Assembly (NCBI GenBank): GCA_023511295.1
Contig: JAIMBT010000007.1
Coordinates: forward strand, 1-64,000
Reading direction: 5' to 3'
Length of the DNA: 64,000 nucleotides
Source: Alicyclobacillus sp.
GTDB lineage: Bacteria; Bacillota; Bacilli; Alicyclobacillales; Alicyclobacillaceae
Below are positions 18,033 to 26,676 of the stretch, piece by piece. A program made the translations under genes and the position numbers. The notes under the pieces are model-generated. The model saw only the letters and a list, made by a program, of their open reading frames with translations, ran no database searches and was not told where the DNA came from. Positions within the stretch are counted from its first letter, which is position 1, and every line of letters begins with the position of its first letter.

Positions 18033-18824
18033 TCAACGGTCGCTCGCGGCGGCACCATCTTGCTGCAACAGCGACTGGATATCGGGCATGGCCGCAAGAG
18101 CCGCCTGGTAGCCGATGTCAATCGCCTCGCCTGCACGGTGGAACTGAGAAGAACCGATGTCGGAGAGGTCCGGTTGGATGCAGACGTCCGCAGCTTGAAT
18201 GCGTTCTTCCATGAACGGCTCTTGCATGGCGTCCAGGGACATGGAGACGACGTCGAGCATCGTCTCCGGCAAGGTACGCTTGTGCGTCGCCGTGACGTCC
18301 ACAGCAATCACCACCGAGGCCCCCAATTGCTTGGCAGCGGCAATGGGGACCCGCTCCATCACGCCTCCGTCCACAAACACGCCATCGTCGCGGACCAGCG
18401 GGACGAACACGCCGGGGATGGAGATGCTGGCGCGCACCGCGTCCGCAATCGATCCGCTCGTGAACGTGACCAGCCGACGGGACACCAGCTCCGTGGCAAC
18501 GACCGCGAAGGGAATCTGCGCCTCCGCGAACGTAGCGTTCCGAGTCAGCAAGGCGACCAGGTCCCGCACCTTCCGCCCCGCGACCAGCCCCACGCGGGGC
18601 ACCGTCACGTCCACCCAATGGCGCCACGTCAACGTGCGCGCCAGGCGCTCCATAAACGAAGGCTGCATCCCCGTCACGTAGAAGGCCCCCACCAAGCTGC
18701 CCATGCTGGACCCGCTGACGACGTGAACGGGGATGCCGTTTTCGGCCAGCGCCTTGAGCACGCCGACGTGGGCAAATCCCTTGGCTCCGCCAGATCCCAG
18801 GGCTAGGCCAATCCGCGTCGCCAC
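18033..18824 (-). CDS. ylbK: Patatin-like phospholipase (YlbK/RssA family)
   Basis: A predicted serine lipid acyl hydrolase of 263 residues. The oxyanion loop GSGGAKGFAHVG is near residue 10, the nucleophile elbow is GSSMGSLVGA, and the catalytic Asp lies in DGGVMERVP. The substrate is unknown. GTG start with AAGGAGGTCACTGACC. It follows coaD by two bases, reproducing the rsmD-coaD-ylbK-yceD-rpmF order of B. subtilis but without ylbJ, ylbL and ylbM. Confidence 0.9.
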   Translation of the reverse strand: MATRIGLALGSGGAKGFAHVGVLKALAENGIPVHVVSGSSMGSLVGAFYVTGMQPSFMERLARTLTWRHWVDVTVPRVGLVAGRKVRDLVALLTRNATFAEAQIPFAVVATELVSRRLVTFTSGSIADAVRASISIPGVFVPLVRDDGVFVDGGVMERVPIAAAKQLGASVVIAVDVTATHKRTLPETMLDVVSMSLDAMQEPFMEERIQAADVCIQPDLSDIGSSQFHRAGEAIDIGYQAALAAMPDIQSLLQQDGAAASDR

Positions 18825-18826
18825 GG

Positions 18827-19324
18827 TCAGTGACCTCCTTCCGTCGCCGCCGCAAACCGCTTCGCGAGTGCAGCGGCGACGTTTGGTGGGACCAACCCGG
18901 AGACGTCGCCGCCGAACTTCGCAATCTGACGAACCAGCGTGCTGCTGATGTCCGCACTGTGGACGTCCGTCGCAAAGAACACGGTCGTGACCTCCGGATT
19001 CAACCGCGCGTTCATCTGTGCCATCGGGAGTTCCGAAGCCACGTCCTGGGTGCCGCGAATACCGCGCACCACCGCGTCAGCCTGCACGCGCCGAGCATAA
19101 TCGGCCAGCAAACCGGTGAACGAATCCACCCGGACGCCGGGGACGTCCGCCAGTGCCTCCGCAGCGAGCGCGACGCGCTCTGCGACAGAGAAGAGCGGTT
19201 GCTTCTCGGGATTGTGCAACACAGCCACCGTCACCTCGTCGAACAGCCGCACCGCCTTCTGCACGATATCGAGGTGACCGTTGGTCAACGGGTCAAAGCT
19301 GCCTGGATACACCGCGCGTTTCAT
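18827..19324 (-). CDS. coaD: Phosphopantetheine adenylyltransferase
   Basis: CoaD makes dephospho-CoA from 4'-phosphopantetheine and ATP. The 165-residue nucleotidyltransferase has the T/HxGH-type motif in YPGSFDPLTNGHLDIV and the ISSTLVR motif near the C-terminus. ATG at 19324 lies inside the end of rsmD (32-base overlap). With coaBC at 42790 this window holds two steps of CoA synthesis, the source of the ACP prosthetic group. Confidence 0.97.
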   Translation of the reverse strand: MKRAVYPGSFDPLTNGHLDIVQKAVRLFDEVTVAVLHNPEKQPLFSVAERVALAAEALADVPGVRVDSFTGLLADYARRVQADAVVRGIRGTQDVASELPMAQMNARLNPEVTTVFFATDVHSADISSTLVRQIAKFGGDVSGLVPPNVAAALAKRFAAATEGGH

Positions 19325-19910
19325 CGTCCACATCCCCCTCTGCACTGGCCCGTGCGTCGTGATACAAGGTGAGGCTGATATCCCCGTAACTGCGCGTTTT
19401 CCACTGCGCCAAGGGGCCAATCTCAGCGGGCAGTTCGACCGTCCGCGGGTGCTCACACACCACGCCGTGCACCGCCGCCAGCTCCGCCTGCGCAATCGCC
19501 GCCAGAACATCCGGCCACAGGCCGCGGGCATACGGCGGATCGACAAACACCCAACCAATCCACGATGAGCGATCTCGTGCCGCCCGGAGGGCGCGCTGCC
19601 AACCGACGCGCCAATCGGCGACAACGGTCTCCGCCCGGTCGGTTCCCCGGCAGCGCCGGAGGTTTTCGGCGACCAACCGCATGCTGCGCGGGCTCTGATC
19701 CACAAACACAGCCCAGTCGGATCCCCGGCTCAGCGCTTCAATCCCGAGCGCTCCTGACCCGGCAAACAGATCCACCGCACCCCCACCTGACCAACGCGGG
19801 CCCATCAGGTTGAACATTGACTCCTTTACGCGGTCCGTGGTAGGTCTCGCTTCCCGACCCACCGGGCCGGCCAGGTGCAAGCCGCGCCACTCCCCAGCAA
19901 TCACGCGCAT
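19293..19910 (-). CDS. rsmD: 16S rRNA (guanine966-N2)-methyltransferase RsmD
   Basis: RsmD methylates G966 of 16S rRNA during 30S maturation. The 205-residue Rossmann methyltransferase starts MRVIAGEWRG, has the SAM-binding DLFAGSGALGIEALSRG and the catalytic DPPY motif (WVFVDPPYARG). ATG at 19910 follows AGGAG. An extended -10 sequence (TGCTACAGT on the minus strand near 20000-20010) may be its promoter, but this is weak. Confidence 0.95.
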   Translation of the reverse strand: MRVIAGEWRGLHLAGPVGREARPTTDRVKESMFNLMGPRWSGGGAVDLFAGSGALGIEALSRGSDWAVFVDQSPRSMRLVAENLRRCRGTDRAETVVADWRVGWQRALRAARDRSSWIGWVFVDPPYARGLWPDVLAAIAQAELAAVHGVVCEHPRTVELPAEIGPLAQWKTRSYGDISLTLYHDARASAEGDVDDETRGVSRQL

Positions 19911-20069
19911 CCACGCCACACTCCTCGGTCCGCTCCCAGGCAACAGCCGCGCGTGGCCACACCCTGCGTGCGAGCGGCCGACTGGTGAACCACACGCTGT
20001 AACTGTAGCACACGCCATCGGCAGCATTCCCGCATCCAGGAAAATTCATGTTCACCATCCACTCGCAGG

Positions 20070-20394
20070 TATAATCCCCCGCTTCAGCGGTTACGCTGAT
20101 AGCAACAACGGCGGAAGCTGTTGTAGGCAACCGCTGGAAGCCTTCGTTCCCCAGAAGCGCTTCCTCCGGTTTCTCCTCTCCCAGAATCGTTTCCCTGTGG
20201 TCGGCAGACGCCTGCAGGGAAACAGCAGAACCCACGCGTACCCGGGCGTGGGTTTTCTGCGCTGTGGGCCTGTGAGCACAGACCCCACGCCCGACGTGGG
20301 CCAGCACATAAAAGAGCACGCAAAAATTTTACACTTCTGCAGAAACATCCGCGTCCAACACCCCCAATCCATAGTATACTTCTGAAAACAGAAC
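20070..20394 (+). ncRNA. Candidate structured leader or small RNA with terminator
   Basis: This 498-base gap between rsmD and the CBS gene is dense in hairpins. TATAAT occurs at 20070-20075 without a good -35. Then a bulged stem (20081-20092 with 20129-20141) encloses an 8-bp stem with a GGAA tetraloop (20105-20124); an 8-bp stem follows (20190-20197 with 20215-20222). A 9-bp stem with an interrupted T-tract (20229-20254, TTTTCTGC) looks like a terminator, and a CCCACG/CGTGGG hairpin lies at 20284-20300. A second -10-like TATACT lies at 20375-20380. It matches no riboswitch I recognise. Strand is inferred. Confidence 0.4.
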
Positions 20395-20408
20395 TGGAGG
20401 TGAACGTT

Positions 20409-21041
20409 GTGTTTATCCGCAACGCATTGACCGCAGCCGACAAGTTAACCATTGTCCGCGCTTCTGACACAGTCGGCAAGGTACTCGACGCGATGGGAAC
20501 ACACTTGAGTCTTCCATGTTTAGACGAGAACGGGTACTTCCTCGGTATGGTCAGCAAGCGTACCGTGTTTGACGCGTTCGTCGAGCGAGCAGCGTCCGGC
20601 AGCGACTTCGCATCCTTTCTGGAGGAATCCGTGACGCCGTGCGTCGATACCGCGGTCCCCACGCTGACGCTGGACAGCCCATTTGAGGCGACCCTCGACA
20701 TCATCATCCGCTACCCGTTCGCACCGATTGTTCAGGATGGAAAGTTGGTCGGCATCGTGAAGCGCGGCGATGTCAACCGCGCGCTCAGCGTGGCGTTCGC
20801 CACCAACATGAAGACGCAACGGTTGCTCATCGGGATGGCGGAGATTGAAGGCGCACTGCAGCGGCTCTTTACCATCACGCACCGCTTGGGCGTGAACGTC
20901 GTCTCCGCGGTCACGTTCGACGCCCGCGTGGACGCCCTCAACCGTCGGCTGTTGCTGAAAGTGACACCGACACCGCACTTTCAAGAACTGTGCAGCCAGC
21001 TCGAACAGGCGGGATACTCCCTACTGTCTGTAGAAGGCTAA
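20409..21041 (+). CDS. CBS-pair and ACT-like domain protein (AcuB-like)
   Basis: A 210-residue cytoplasmic protein with two CBS motifs (about residues 10-60 with YFLGMVSKRTVFDAFV, and 75-130 with PIVQDGKLVGIVKRGDVNRAL), followed by an ACT-like C-terminal domain. This architecture matches AcuB-type proteins, which are thought to sense adenine nucleotides or other small ligands. GTG at 20409 follows GGAGG by eight bases. No DNA-binding or catalytic domain is visible. It precedes an amidase gene by 23 bases and is preceded by the hairpin-rich leader. The specific role is unknown. Confidence 0.8.
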   Translation: MFIRNALTAADKLTIVRASDTVGKVLDAMGTHLSLPCLDENGYFLGMVSKRTVFDAFVERAASGSDFASFLEESVTPCVDTAVPTLTLDSPFEATLDIIIRYPFAPIVQDGKLVGIVKRGDVNRALSVAFATNMKTQRLLIGMAEIEGALQRLFTITHRLGVNVVSAVTFDARVDALNRRLLLKVTPTPHFQELCSQLEQAGYSLLSVEG

Positions 21042-21064
21042 CGTCTGGGAAGGAGTCGTCGCGA

Positions 21065-22513
21065 GTGACACCGCACCACTGGAGCATCGCACAGACGCGC
21101 CGAGCGCTGATGGCTCGGGAGCTGTCAGCGGTCGAGCTCGTCACCTGGTACCTTCAACGCATTCGCCAAACGCAAGCAACTCTCGGCGCTTTCATCTGGG
21201 TTGACGAGGAAGGCGCCGTCCAGCAAGCGCAATCCATCGACGCGTCCATCGCTCGCGGCTCTTCCCTTCCTCCCCTGGCTGGTATCCCGCTCGCAGTCAA
21301 AGACCTGTTCGACATTGCGGGTATGCCGAGTACCTACGGGGGACGCCATTTCGTCCATCACCGGCCCGCGGCGACGGCCACTGCCGTCGCTCGGCTCGTG
21401 CAGGCAGGCGCGATTGTCATCGGCAAAGCGAACCTCCACGAGTACGCGTTTGGCACGAGCGGAGAGAACCCACACTTTGGAAACGCCCACAATCCCTGGA
21501 ACCGGCACAAGATCACCGGCGGATCGAGCAGCGGAACAGCGGCAGCCATTGTCGCCGGCTTGGCCGTTGCCGGACTCGGCACAGACACCGGTGGCAGCAT
21601 TCGCATCCCGGCGTCTCTGACGGGACACGTCGGATTCAAGCCTACGTACGGACTGGTCAGCAAGTACGGCGTGTTCCCGCTCGCCCCCTCGCTCGACCAC
21701 GTGGGCCCGATGGCCAAGTCGGTCGCCGACGCGGCTCTGTTGCTTCACGTGATGGCGGGGTATGATCCCCTGGACCCCGCGTCCATCCGGACGCCTTGCC
21801 GAACGCTTAACCTGCCGGATGGCGACGCTGCCCGTCCCGGTCGTGCATCCGCGGACCCGAGCCGCCCCTTGCGCGGATGGCGGCTCGGCCTCCCGCGCCA
21901 ATTCTTCTTCGAACGGTGCCACAACAGCGTACTCCACGTCGTTCAATCGGTTCTGCAGGAACTGGAGCGAGCCGGAGTGGAGATGGTGGAGGTCGACATT
22001 CCGGGCGTGCAGGACGTACCCGCACTACAGAATGCGTTGCTCACCGCAGAGGCTGCCGATGTCCATCGACATCGGATGGACCAGCTGGATGAGTTCGGCG
22101 AGGACGTGCGGCAGCGCTTGGAGTCCGCGGCGGGGATTCCAGGCGCGGACGTGGTGCGGGCCTACGCCTTTCAGCGGAAATTTCGGGCCGCCGCGACGCG
22201 GGTGTTCGAAACAGAGCGGATTGACGCCGTCGTGACCCCAACCACCGCCCTCGCCGCAACGGATATCGGGCAATCAAAGACCCACATCCGGGCCATCGAG
22301 GTCCCGGTCCGGAGCCATCTGACCCGGTACACCAATCCGTGGAACTTCAGCGGTCTACCGGCCATCTCCATCCCATGCGGGCACACACAGGACGACCTGC
22401 CCGTCGGCCTCCAGCTCGTCGGCGCACCTTTCGCTGACGCCAAGCTGCTGAAGATGGCATCTCAGATGGAGGCCCACATCGGCTGGAACCCGATTGCGCC
22501 TCTCTACCGGTGA
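21065..22513 (+). CDS. Amidase signature family enzyme (GatA-like)
   Basis: A 482-residue amidase signature hydrolase. The catalytic Lys is in LAVKDLFDIAG, the Ser in GGSSSGTAAAIVAG, and the nucleophile Ser in GTDTGGSIRIPAS. Sequence is GatA-like, but no gatC or gatB is adjacent. A free-standing amidase acting on small amides is therefore as likely as the tRNA amidotransferase subunit. GTG at 21065 has AAGGAG nine bases upstream. Probably co-transcribed with the CBS/ACT gene; convergent with gtrA. Confidence 0.85.
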   Translation: MTPHHWSIAQTRRALMARELSAVELVTWYLQRIRQTQATLGAFIWVDEEGAVQQAQSIDASIARGSSLPPLAGIPLAVKDLFDIAGMPSTYGGRHFVHHRPAATATAVARLVQAGAIVIGKANLHEYAFGTSGENPHFGNAHNPWNRHKITGGSSSGTAAAIVAGLAVAGLGTDTGGSIRIPASLTGHVGFKPTYGLVSKYGVFPLAPSLDHVGPMAKSVADAALLLHVMAGYDPLDPASIRTPCRTLNLPDGDAARPGRASADPSRPLRGWRLGLPRQFFFERCHNSVLHVVQSVLQELERAGVEMVEVDIPGVQDVPALQNALLTAEAADVHRHRMDQLDEFGEDVRQRLESAAGIPGADVVRAYAFQRKFRAAATRVFETERIDAVVTPTTALAATDIGQSKTHIRAIEVPVRSHLTRYTNPWNFSGLPAISIPCGHTQDDLPVGLQLVGAPFADAKLLKMASQMEAHIGWNPIAPLYR

Positions 22514-22545
22514 GAGTGTCGTCCCCATCCAAAAACGTGTGCAAA

Positions 22546-22584
22546 GTGGCCTGTCGCCGTCTGGAATAACCGGTGACAGGCCAC
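22546..22584. terminator. Bidirectional hairpin between amidase and gtrA
   Basis: A 13-bp stem (22546-22558 with 22572-22584, one mismatch) lies between convergent genes. On the minus strand it is followed by a loose T-rich stretch (TTTGCACACGTTTTT), so it may end transcription mainly in the other direction or both ways. Confidence 0.6.
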
Positions 22585-22607
22585 CTCGCGTTCCGACGTT
22601 GGATACT

Positions 22608-23063
22608 CTAGGGCCGAGTCCCTCGAAACACCAGGAATCGCAGGAGGAGATAACTAATACTGGAGGAGACCAACATCGCAAGTGCTTTGGATACGTTGCT
22701 GCTGACAAACAGTGGAACATCGCGCGAGAACACGAGATAGGGCGCGCAGACGGCGAGAATCACGTCGTTCAACACCACGTTCAAGACGGCTTGCAGGAAA
22801 AACAGGCCGCGTTCCCGGGCGCTGCCCGTTGTACGGTCGGAAAACGTCCAGCGTCGGTTCAAGATGTAGCTGTTCAGGATGGCGCACGACACAGCGATGG
22901 TGTTGTCGACCGTCAACATCAGTGCGGAGTGGTCCGGAATCAGCAGCAGCAGGGCGTTGAGCACGGTCAGATCAACGACTGCGTTGGCGCCGCCGACGAG
23001 AAGAAACTTGGTATAGCGCTTGACGGTCCTCACGCCGACCAACACCCAGGGCCCAGACTGCAA
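22608..23063 (-). CDS. gtrA: GtrA family membrane protein
   Basis: GtrA proteins are small four-helix membrane proteins linked to flipping or transfer of lipid-linked sugars. The 151-residue product has four hydrophobic spans, FLLVGGANAVVDLTVLNALL near the N-terminus and LNSYILNRRWTF, a GtrA hallmark. TTG at 23063 follows AAGGAGG. It lies 12 bases after the sqdX-like gene, so it is the third gene of the sulfolipid operon. A role in presenting the sugar lipid across the membrane is inference. Confidence 0.85.
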   Translation of the reverse strand: MQSGPWVLVGVRTVKRYTKFLLVGGANAVVDLTVLNALLLLIPDHSALMLTVDNTIAVSCAILNSYILNRRWTFSDRTTGSARERGLFFLQAVLNVVLNDVILAVCAPYLVFSRDVPLFVSSNVSKALAMLVSSSISYLLLRFLVFRGTRP

Positions 23064-23075
23064 CCCACTGCCTCC

Positions 23076-24233
23076 TTAGCTGCGGCCATGGTGAACCGCG
23101 TGTTGAATCCCGACGGGGCTCGTGAGCAACCGCTGGTAATGTCCCAACAGCTGTTGGCTGGGACCCACCCAATCCAGTGTATCCGCAATCTCCCGCCCCC
23201 GTGCCTGAATCTGATGCCGGGTCTCGTCGTCAAACAGCAGCCGACGCGCGGTCCGTTCGATATCGCTGGGATTGGTCGGATCAAACATCAACCCAGCGCG
23301 GCCGTCCTCCAAGACTTCACGGGTCGGGCCACTCGCCGCCGCCATAATCGGCAGGCCGGCCGCCATCGCTTCGAACAGCACCAAGCCGAGGGTCTCTGTG
23401 GTCGAGGGAAACACGAAGCCGTCCGCGGACGCGTACGCTGTCGCCAGCTCCGTCCCGTGCAGGTAGCCTGTAAAGGTCACCCGCTTCCCTGCGAACACGC
23501 GCTCGAGTGCTTGGCGGTGCGGTCCGTCCCCGACCACTGCCAGATGAACCCGCGGATCTGCATCAAGCACGGCCTCGAGCCGTTCGATGCCCTTTTCTGC
23601 CGCCACGCGGCCGACGTACAGCAGGACCCTCGCATCTTCGTCTGCGGTTCCTCCGAGCAAGCGCTGACGCATCGCCGCGTCGGCCGTAGCGGATGCGTAG
23701 AGATGGACGTCGACCCCTCGCTCCCAGAGCCCAACCGAGAGAAACCCATGTTGCTCCAGCTCCTGCGCCATCGCGCGCGAGGTGGCCAGGTTGATCTGCG
23801 CCTGATTGTGCAGGGTCCGGAAGTACCACCACAGCGCTGGTTCCAGCCAATTGAGGCCATAGTGCCTAGCATAAGCCGGAACATTCGTATGAAAGGAGGC
23901 GATGAGCGGAATCTGCCAACGCCGCGCGTAGTAAATTCCGCCCAAACCGAGAAATGCAGGGTTCAGGACGTGAATCAGATCTGGCTGAAATGAAGCCAGC
24001 TCCCGCCCAATCAACCGCCGCGGAAAGGCGAAGTTCTTCTCTTTGTACAGGAAAAACCGGAACGACGGCACACCGACCACCTTCGCGGACGCGTATGTAT
24101 CCGGCCCGCCCGCCGGGGCCACCACGAGAACCTCGTGCCCTTCCTGCGCAAGGTATTTGAGCGTTGCGCACAGCCGGGTTATGATTCCGTCCGTCCCAGG
24201 CAAGAACGTCTCCGTAAACATCGCAATCCGCAT
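23076..24233 (-). CDS. sqdX: GT4 glycosyltransferase, SqdX-like sulfoquinovosyltransferase
   Basis: Proposed to transfer sulfoquinovose from UDP-sulfoquinovose to diacylglycerol, forming SQDG. The 385-residue GT-B enzyme starts MRIAMFTETFLPGTDGIITR and contains PDLIHVLNPAFLGLGGIYYA, ASFHTNVPAYARHYGLNWLE and WERGVDVHLY, closely resembling cyanobacterial SqdX. The C-terminal donor half has the GT4 motif PSTTETLGLVLFEAMAAGLP. It starts nine bases after sqdB, which strengthens the assignment. A related glucosyltransferase role cannot be excluded. Confidence 0.85.
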   Translation of the reverse strand: MRIAMFTETFLPGTDGIITRLCATLKYLAQEGHEVLVVAPAGGPDTYASAKVVGVPSFRFFLYKEKNFAFPRRLIGRELASFQPDLIHVLNPAFLGLGGIYYARRWQIPLIASFHTNVPAYARHYGLNWLEPALWWYFRTLHNQAQINLATSRAMAQELEQHGFLSVGLWERGVDVHLYASATADAAMRQRLLGGTADEDARVLLYVGRVAAEKGIERLEAVLDADPRVHLAVVGDGPHRQALERVFAGKRVTFTGYLHGTELATAYASADGFVFPSTTETLGLVLFEAMAAGLPIMAAASGPTREVLEDGRAGLMFDPTNPSDIERTARRLLFDDETRHQIQARGREIADTLDWVGPSQQLLGHYQRLLTSPVGIQHAVHHGRS

Positions 24234-24242
24234 GGTTCTGAA

Positions 24243-25406
<1,164 letters not shown>

Positions 25407-25483
25407 TCATTGTTCTTGCTACCACTTCACAGGCTTTTCGAAAGGAATGGTAGGCCGTCGTGCGGACCTTTCGCTCCTCAAGT

Positions 25484-25529
25484 GGGTAACAGATAACCCA
25501 TATTACAAGTCTACGTCTACACTGTACAA
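25484..25529 (-). promoter_or_regulatory. sqdB promoter with adjacent dyad
   Basis: On the minus strand TTGTAC (25524-25529), an 18-base spacer and TAATAT (25500-25505) form a plausible promoter about 110 bases before sqdB. Immediately downstream, at the expected transcription start, is the partial palindrome GGGTAACAGATAACCC (25484-25499), a possible operator. No known regulator is recognised. Confidence 0.5.
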
Positions 25530-25574
25530 GTTTTACGGACACGGGGCAAGCGACAACTTCCCTCCGCGACTGCA

Positions 25575-25602
25575 ACAAAAAGGGACCGCACAGCGGTCCC
25601 CC
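25575..25602 (-). terminator. Intrinsic terminator after psd and the 36-codon frame
   Basis: On the minus strand GGGACCGC and GCGGTCCC form an 8-bp stem with a TGT loop, followed by TTTTTG. It lies about 20 bases beyond the small reading frame at 25622-25732 and ends the yloU-fakA-recG-psd transcript. Confidence 0.92.
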
Positions 25603-25621
25603 AGCGTACTTTTGGTTTTAA

Positions 25622-25732
25622 TTACCAGGGTCCGTGCAGGTCCCCCATGTCCATTGCACTCTTGATCATGCCCTCCCAGTACCAGCGCAAACCCCTTCTG
25701 CACCAGCGAGCCACCGTTCGAATCGGGCGCAT
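25622..25732 (-). CDS. Hypothetical 36-residue basic, Trp-rich peptide
   Basis: A short frame not related to any family I know. It begins MRPIRTVARWCRRGLRWYWE, continues with a Met-containing stretch and ends in GDLHGPW before TAA. GAGGTG sits six bases before the ATG, and an intrinsic terminator follows the stop by about 20 bases, so it looks like the final cistron after psd (gap 54 bases). The first 25 residues would form a cationic amphipathic helix rich in Arg and Trp, suggesting membrane association. Existence as a translated gene is inferred. Confidence 0.5.
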   Translation of the reverse strand: MRPIRTVARWCRRGLRWYWEGMIKSAMDMGDLHGPW

Positions 25733-25786
25733 GGTCATCACCTCGGTAACAAGGTGCCCCACACGCAGAAAAGGTATACCTGCCGG

Positions 25787-26653
25787 TTACCGTTTTCCCT
25801 CGCGTCCCAACCGCGTGGCAGGCGTGAACGGAAGCGACGCGACGCATTGGCCCATCCGAACGGGGTCTCCTTCAGCAACTTGAAACTGCAGCGGCCATCC
25901 GGGCGGAAAGAGGCAAATAACCGTCGACCCGAAGGCGAAGTAACCCAGTTCTTCGCCGCGGCGCACCGGGATGGATACCCTGTCCGACTGAATGCCACCC
26001 GCTCGTCGCCGAAACGGGTTCTGCGGCGCTGGCCCGAAGGCCGTCCGAATGCTCCCGACAATCGTCGCACCGACCAACACGAGGGCGCAGAGTCCGAAGG
26101 GCGTATTCAGCTCGATGACCAGTCGTTCGTTCTTGGCAAACAAACCGCGGACACTCGATACCCCCGCCGCATTCACCGGGTACAGTGTGCCTGGCACGTA
26201 CGTCCAGCGGGTCACCGTCCCGTCAAGCGGCGCGTGCACCCGGTGGTAGTCGCGCGGACTCAAGTACAAGGTCAGGTAATGGCCGCCCCGGAACCATGCA
26301 GCGCAGTCATCCTGCACGACCAACTCGGACAGTCTGTACAGGCGGCCTTTGGCCTGAACCATGGTTTCCTCCTCGAGCCGTCCACAGCAACTGGCTCTGC
26401 CGTCGACGGGACTGGCGACACCGCAGCTCGCCACCACTCGGGCGCCCGGGCGCAGTCGACGCGAGAAAAATTCCGCCCAACTCCGGTACGCTGGAAGCGG
26501 CAGTTCCGCCTCGTCTACGTCAATGCCGTAGTGGCGGACAAACCAAGGAATCAACGCGCGGCTCTGCGGCGTCGCTGCCAACATGCCGACCGCTGCCGTC
26601 ACCAGACGTTTTGGCAGCAGTCGGACCCACAGTCCATCCCAGGCACGCCTCAT
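25787..26653 (-). CDS. psd: Phosphatidylserine decarboxylase
   Basis: Psd makes phosphatidylethanolamine from phosphatidylserine; it self-cleaves to form a pyruvoyl group. The 288-residue proenzyme has the Asp-His-Ser elements: SPVDG, YHRVHAP and the cleavage motif as FGST, near residue 250, instead of the commoner LGST. ATG after GAGGTGGACT. It follows recG by 23 bases, an unusual location compared with Bacillus, and is followed by a possible small gene and a terminator. No pssA is in view. Confidence 0.93.
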   Translation of the reverse strand: MRRAWDGLWVRLLPKRLVTAAVGMLAATPQSRALIPWFVRHYGIDVDEAELPLPAYRSWAEFFSRRLRPGARVVASCGVASPVDGRASCCGRLEEETMVQAKGRLYRLSELVVQDDCAAWFRGGHYLTLYLSPRDYHRVHAPLDGTVTRWTYVPGTLYPVNAAGVSSVRGLFAKNERLVIELNTPFGLCALVLVGATIVGSIRTAFGPAPQNPFRRRAGGIQSDRVSIPVRRGEELGYFAFGSTVICLFPPGWPLQFQVAEGDPVRMGQCVASLPFTPATRLGREGKR

Positions 26654-26676
26654 AGTCCACCTCAGTACACAGCCGC

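Noticed and set aside
20070-20394. T-box, SRP RNA or a known riboswitch
   Set aside because: No T-box motif, no SRP GGAAG/GCAG helix 8 pattern, and no TPP, SAM, FMN or cobalamin consensus could be recognised. Listed only as an unclassified candidate.
21065-22513. Firm assignment as GatA of the Glu-tRNA amidotransferase
   Set aside because: gatC and gatB are not adjacent and the amidase family is broad, so only a family-level call is made.
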